From Deltaproteobacteria bacterium (GTDB taxonomy: Bacteria > Desulfobacterota_B > Binatia > UBA9968), in assembly GCA_005879255.1 (NCBI GenBank), contig VBKY01000155.1:1-14636 (forward strand): 14,636 bases of DNA, given 5' to 3'. Below, in pieces: positions 12,026 to 14,636 of the stretch. The position numbers and the translations under genes are program-made. The notes under the pieces were generated by a model, which saw nothing but the letters and a program-made list of their open reading frames with translations, was not told the DNA's origin and did not search any database. Within the stretch, counting starts at the first letter, position 1. Each line of letters opens with the position of its first letter.

Positions 12026-13078
12026 GTGCCGAAAATTGACCACAACAAGCTGCTCATTTTTTGCAAACAGCTTCTCGCCGGAGGCGGCATCCCGCAACCG
12101 GATGCCGATCTCGTCGCCGAGCTGCTCGTCAAAGCCGAGCTGCGCGGCTACGCCGGCCACGGCGTGACACGGGTTCTGCAGTATTTGGCGTTCATTGAGA
12201 ACAAAATCTACGATCTGAGCGCAATGCCACAAGTCGAACGCGAAGGCAAGGTAACCGCCGTCATCGACGCCAAGCATTACATCGGCCAGATCGCTGCGCA
12301 CATGGCGATGACTCTCGCGATTAAAAAAGCCAAGGAGCATGGTGTAGGCATCGTCACTTTGCGTCGCGCCGGCCACACCGGACGGCTCGCCGATTACATG
12401 GAGATGGCGACGGAACAGGGACTGATTGGCATGGGCGCGGTCAGTGTCGGGTCGGCGACGACGACTCTTTACGGCGGCATGAAACCGATCACCGGAACTA
12501 ACCCGATGGCCTTCGGCATTCCGACCCGAAACGGCGCGCCGATCATCCTCGACTTTGCCACCGCTTCGATGAGCATGGGCGAGATCCAGAAACGAGTCGC
12601 CAAAAAGGACCCAATTCCCGACGGTGTGATCCTTGACGGCGACGGCAATCCGACCAATGATTTTAAAGCGTTTCGCGGTCCGCCCCGCGGCGTGTTTTTG
12701 CCTTTCGGCGGTTACAAAGGCTCCGGCCTCGCACTGGTGACTGAAATCCTCGGCGGCTTGCTCTCCGGCAACGGGCCGGGAAAAAATTGGTGGGACAAAG
12801 GCGGGCATGGCGTAAACGGAGTGTTTCTCCAGGCATTTGCCGTCGAAGAATTTCAAGCACTGAATAGTTTCTATGACAAAGTCGACGAGCTGATCGCCTT
12901 CATAAAATCGACCAAGTGCGCGCCAGGCTTCAGTGAGATCCTCTTACCTGGCGAATCCGGCCGACGGAGGGAAGCGACGCAGCGTAAAAACGGCGTGGAG
13001 ATCGACGAAGACACATGGTCCGAACTTACGGAGCTCGCGGCCGAGCTTAGGGTAAAAGAAGTTCCCGCTGCTCTGTAA
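12026..13078 (+). CDS. Ldh family oxidoreductase (malate/L-lactate dehydrogenase, YbiC/pfam02615 type)
   Basis: The protein has 350 residues with a GTG start at 12026; the upstream site (AGGA at about 12016) is modest and the frame offers no better start. Family landmarks: LRGYAGHGVTRVLQYL (His45, usual context 'RG..SHGv.R'), TLRRAGHTGRLADYMEMA, GMKPITGTNPMAFGIP, IILDFATASMSMGEI, IPDGVILDGDGNPTND and FLPFGGYKGSGLALVTEILGGLLSG. Enzymes of this Rossmann-unrelated NAD(P)H family reduce or oxidise 2-keto/2-hydroxy acids (malate, lactate, ureidoglycolate, delta-1-piperideine-2-carboxylate and others). The substrate here is unknown. Length and motifs are complete, so it is probably functional. It is the last member of the co-directional run beginning at 8588, and could act on a hydroxy acid released by the upstream hydrolase. 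Confidence 0.9.
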   Translation: MPKIDHNKLLIFCKQLLAGGGIPQPDADLVAELLVKAELRGYAGHGVTRVLQYLAFIENKIYDLSAMPQVEREGKVTAVIDAKHYIGQIAAHMAMTLAIKKAKEHGVGIVTLRRAGHTGRLADYMEMATEQGLIGMGAVSVGSATTTLYGGMKPITGTNPMAFGIPTRNGAPIILDFATASMSMGEIQKRVAKKDPIPDGVILDGDGNPTNDFKAFRGPPRGVFLPFGGYKGSGLALVTEILGGLLSGNGPGKNWWDKGGHGVNGVFLQAFAVEEFQALNSFYDKVDELIAFIKSTKCAPGFSEILLPGESGRRREATQRKNGVEIDEDTWSELTELAAELRVKEVPAAL

Positions 13079-13223
13079 TTGATGAATGTCAATTTAGCGT
13101 GATAGGTTCGACTCATTCAGAGGCATCCTACTTCCCCCGCCTTTGGTAGAGCATTAGGGTGCGGGCAACGGCGAAGGGGATTCAAACTGCTTCAATAGCC
13201 GATCACACAAAGGAGGCAACAAT

Positions 13224-14045
13224 ATGGTCGTACGAGAACTCAAGGACGGACGCTCTTACGTAAGCTCCCAGGAAGATCATGCCGAGCTCGCCGCGCAGTT
13301 TGCGGCCCACTGGGGCAACGATCGCTTCTCCAGACTGCGGCCCTATCAAACCATGGTTTTCGCGACCACCTACCACGACAGCGGTTATCGCGAGTGGGAG
13401 GGAAATCCACCAATGAATGTGCAAAAGGGCCGACCCTTCGCGCATCGAGAAGAGGTGCCGAATTTCGAAGCAACCGAGCTCAAAGCCTACTCCAGAAACG
13501 TCGACTGGATTAGTTCCCACGATCCCTACGCAGGTTTACTGGTGTCCATGCATCGCACCGGCCTGTGGCACAATCGCTACAATATTTTCACGGAACCAGC
13601 TGGCAGGCTTCGCGAACGAAGCGAAGCAGTGCAAAACGCCAAGAAAGAGATGGAAGCGAAGCAAGAAGAAAGCAAAAAATCTTTCGCTACGAAAGATCCC
13701 GGTTTTCTCAACGAGCTTGCGTACAACTACATGGTGCTGCAAATATTTGATTTGCTGTCGCTCTACTTCTGCTGCGACGGCTATGCATCCGATGAACAAT
13801 TCAAGGAATACACCATCGCTCCGGTCCGCGTTTCCTACGACAGCGACAAGACCGTGAAGCTCACGATCCGCCCCAATGGTGCCGGCGCCGTGATCATGGA
13901 TCCCTATCCGTTCGACGTAAGTCCCGTAACGTTCTCCGCGCGCGCCAGGATCGTCGCCCCGCCAAAAGAAAAATCCGAAGCGGCCTGCGTCGACGCCTAC
14001 CACAAAGCCGCGCGGCAATTATTGACCTTCGAGATATCAGCGTGA
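13224..14045 (+). CDS. DUF3891 family protein
   Basis: The protein has 273 residues, with AGGAGG (13211-13216) 7 bases before the ATG. Conserved DUF3891 features are visible: SSQEDHAELAAQFAAHWGND (the 'Q..HA.la..lA.hWG' opening, His19), TTYHDSGYREWEGNPPMN (His51-Asp52, then W-x-x-P context), SMHRTGLW, and an elongated helical charged stretch around residues 130-155 (rich in Lys/Glu/Gln). A later LQIFDLLSLYFCCDGY segment and a beta-rich C-terminus follow. The His and His-Asp residues suggest an HD-like metal site, but no activity is established for the family to my knowledge. It is 145 bp after the dehydrogenase gene, possibly with its own promoter. No signal peptide or membrane segment. Confidence 0.8.
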   Translation: MVVRELKDGRSYVSSQEDHAELAAQFAAHWGNDRFSRLRPYQTMVFATTYHDSGYREWEGNPPMNVQKGRPFAHREEVPNFEATELKAYSRNVDWISSHDPYAGLLVSMHRTGLWHNRYNIFTEPAGRLRERSEAVQNAKKEMEAKQEESKKSFATKDPGFLNELAYNYMVLQIFDLLSLYFCCDGYASDEQFKEYTIAPVRVSYDSDKTVKLTIRPNGAGAVIMDPYPFDVSPVTFSARARIVAPPKEKSEAACVDAYHKAARQLLTFEISA

Positions 14046-14056
14046 TTCGAGCGCCA

Positions 14057-14100
14057 GGGGACTGGCTACTTTTAAGTTTTCTTGAAAGTTGCCTGTCCCC
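14057..14100. repeat. REP-like hairpin, GGGGAC...GTCCCC
   Basis: Twenty bases starting GGGGACTGGCTACTTTTAAG (14057-14076) pair with 14081-14100 at 17 of 20 positions, with only TTTT between. It follows the DUF3891 stop by 11 bases and may cap that transcript. The sequence type resembles repeats associated with REP-associated tyrosine transposases (RAYTs), but no transposase is in the window. Confidence 0.75.
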
Positions 14101-14119
14101 GTTCTTGCCCTTGGGAAAC

Positions 14120-14196
14120 GGGGACACGCAGTTTTTTCTTCAACCCGTCAACGTCTCTGGGCCGGACCATTCATCATGAAAAAGCAGAATGTCCCC
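14120..14196. repeat. Second GGGGAC/GTCCCC inverted pair
   Basis: GGGGACA...TTTTTTC begins at 14120 and its imperfect complement AAAAAG...TGTCCCC ends at 14196. Together with 14095-14100 and 14057-14062 this gives four alternating GGGGAC/GTCCCC blocks in 140 bp. A further CCCCGTT (14097-14103) can pair with AACGGGG (14117-14123), so alternative folds are possible. Confidence 0.55.
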
Positions 14197-14425
14197 ACCT
14201 GAGCGAAGTGGAAGGACGCTAAGGAAAATTTTGTTTCTACTTGGCGCCCTTTGCGTTCTCTGCGGCTAATCTTGTTCGTGCTCTTCGCGGTGCAAGTCTT
14301 AAAACGCCGGGCGCGGATTCTCCATCGTAACGGGTTGAGCCTTCGAAATCGGCATGGCCGCCGACGCGCGATCCCAGATCTTCGACACCGGCCGAGCTCA
14401 CACCTCCTTCCTGAGCATCCTCGGT

Positions 14426-14636
14426 CTAACCCACGGCTCTCATAGGCGCGTTGATGGAACGGCCTTTCGACGGCCTAAACTCGTTGGTTATAAAGCGTCT
14501 CAGCGACTCATCGTTGGCGAATATCTTTTGAGCCCGTGCGGTGTCTACGCCAATAGCGATAATGTTCGGATCGTCGGTCCGCGCTTCGCGGAAAACGCCG
14601 TTCTGGATCATGCGGCTAACCGACAACCGGTTATCG
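14426..14636 (-). CDS. Possible C-terminal part of an unknown protein (runs off right edge)
   Basis: The minus-strand frame is open from the window edge to TAG at 14426, at least 69 residues (beginning DNRLSVSRMIQNGVF and ending PMRAVG). Codon choice looks coding-like and the sequence is not simple repeat. I do not recognise a family. A TTG at 14626 exists but the frame continues beyond the window, so the true start is probably outside. It would be convergent with the DUF3891 gene. Confidence 0.35.
   Translation of the reverse strand, partial: DNRLSVSRMIQNGVFREARTDDPNIIAIGVDTARAQKIFANDESLRRFITNEFRPSKGRSINAPMRAVG

Larger units (their letters stand above)
14046..14425. other. Non-coding stretch with REP-like and degenerate repeat sequence
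   Basis: About 380 bp between the DUF3891 stop and the next stop codon on the minus strand. It holds the GGGGAC palindromes at 14057-14196 and then a low-complexity echo, CTTTGCGTTCTCTGCGGC (14250-14267), a kind of 'CTTTGCG..CTGCGG' string often seen between genes in environmental genomes. Short open frames here do not resemble proteins I know. Confidence 0.5.

Noticed and set aside
13130..13200. TGGTAGAGCA and GGGGATTCAAA strings resembling tRNA D- and T-arms.
   Set aside because: The GCTC partner of the D-arm, a proper anticodon stem and a pairing acceptor stem are missing.

Overview
This 14.6-kb window looks like a chromosomal segment from an uncultured soil or sediment bacterium. The genes are dense, moderately GC-rich and mostly preceded by AGGAGG-type ribosome sites. 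They belong to catabolic families: LLM flavin oxidoreductase, VOC/extradiol-type proteins, bicupin, alpha/beta hydrolases, NMT1/THI5-like solute-binding proteins and an Ldh-type dehydrogenase. Intergenic gaps carry several kinds of short dispersed palindromic repeat. From memory, this mix suits uncultured 'deltaproteobacterial', Binatota, Tectomicrobia or Rokubacteria-like lineages. No rRNA, tRNA or marker gene fixes the taxonomy, so this is an inference.

Layout. (1) 1-564 (+) is the C-terminal part of an LLM-class oxidoreductase. (2) 715-2714 (-) is a bicupin gene followed by a VOC gene, ending in a strong intrinsic terminator (651-690). (3) 2971-4233 (+) is an alpha/beta hydrolase, divergent from the bicupin and separated from it by an inverted-repeat element. 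(4) 4299-4934 (-) encodes a small secreted protein built almost entirely of 11-residue repeats; a 132-bp block in it is duplicated almost perfectly. (5) 5176-7459 (+) is a tight three-gene unit: solute-binding protein, DUF1989 (urea-carboxylase-associated) protein, and a YdcF/DUF218-like protein that appears to start at ATT. (6) 7549-8409 (-) is a PuuE/PgdA-type polysaccharide deacetylase, convergent with unit 5 across an inverted 8-bp-repeat hairpin. (7) 8588-13078 (+) is a co-directional run: tandem-VOC protein, a second solute-binding protein, a second alpha/beta hydrolase and a YbiC-type malate/lactate dehydrogenase. (8) 13224-14045 (+) is a DUF3891 protein. (9) 14046-14425 is a non-coding patch with GGGGAC/GTCCCC palindromes. 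(10) 14426-14636 (-) is an open frame running off the right edge.

How the genes may work together (inference). Two parallel sets each hold a VOC protein, a solute-binding protein and an alpha/beta hydrolase; one adds a bicupin and the other an Ldh dehydrogenase. This suggests uptake and stepwise cleavage or hydrolysis of small organic compounds. Both solute-binding genes lack a neighbouring permease or ATPase. The DUF1989 gene beside a NitT/TauT-type binding protein hints at guanidine, urea or ureide nitrogen use. The least explained item is the 11-residue repeat protein.
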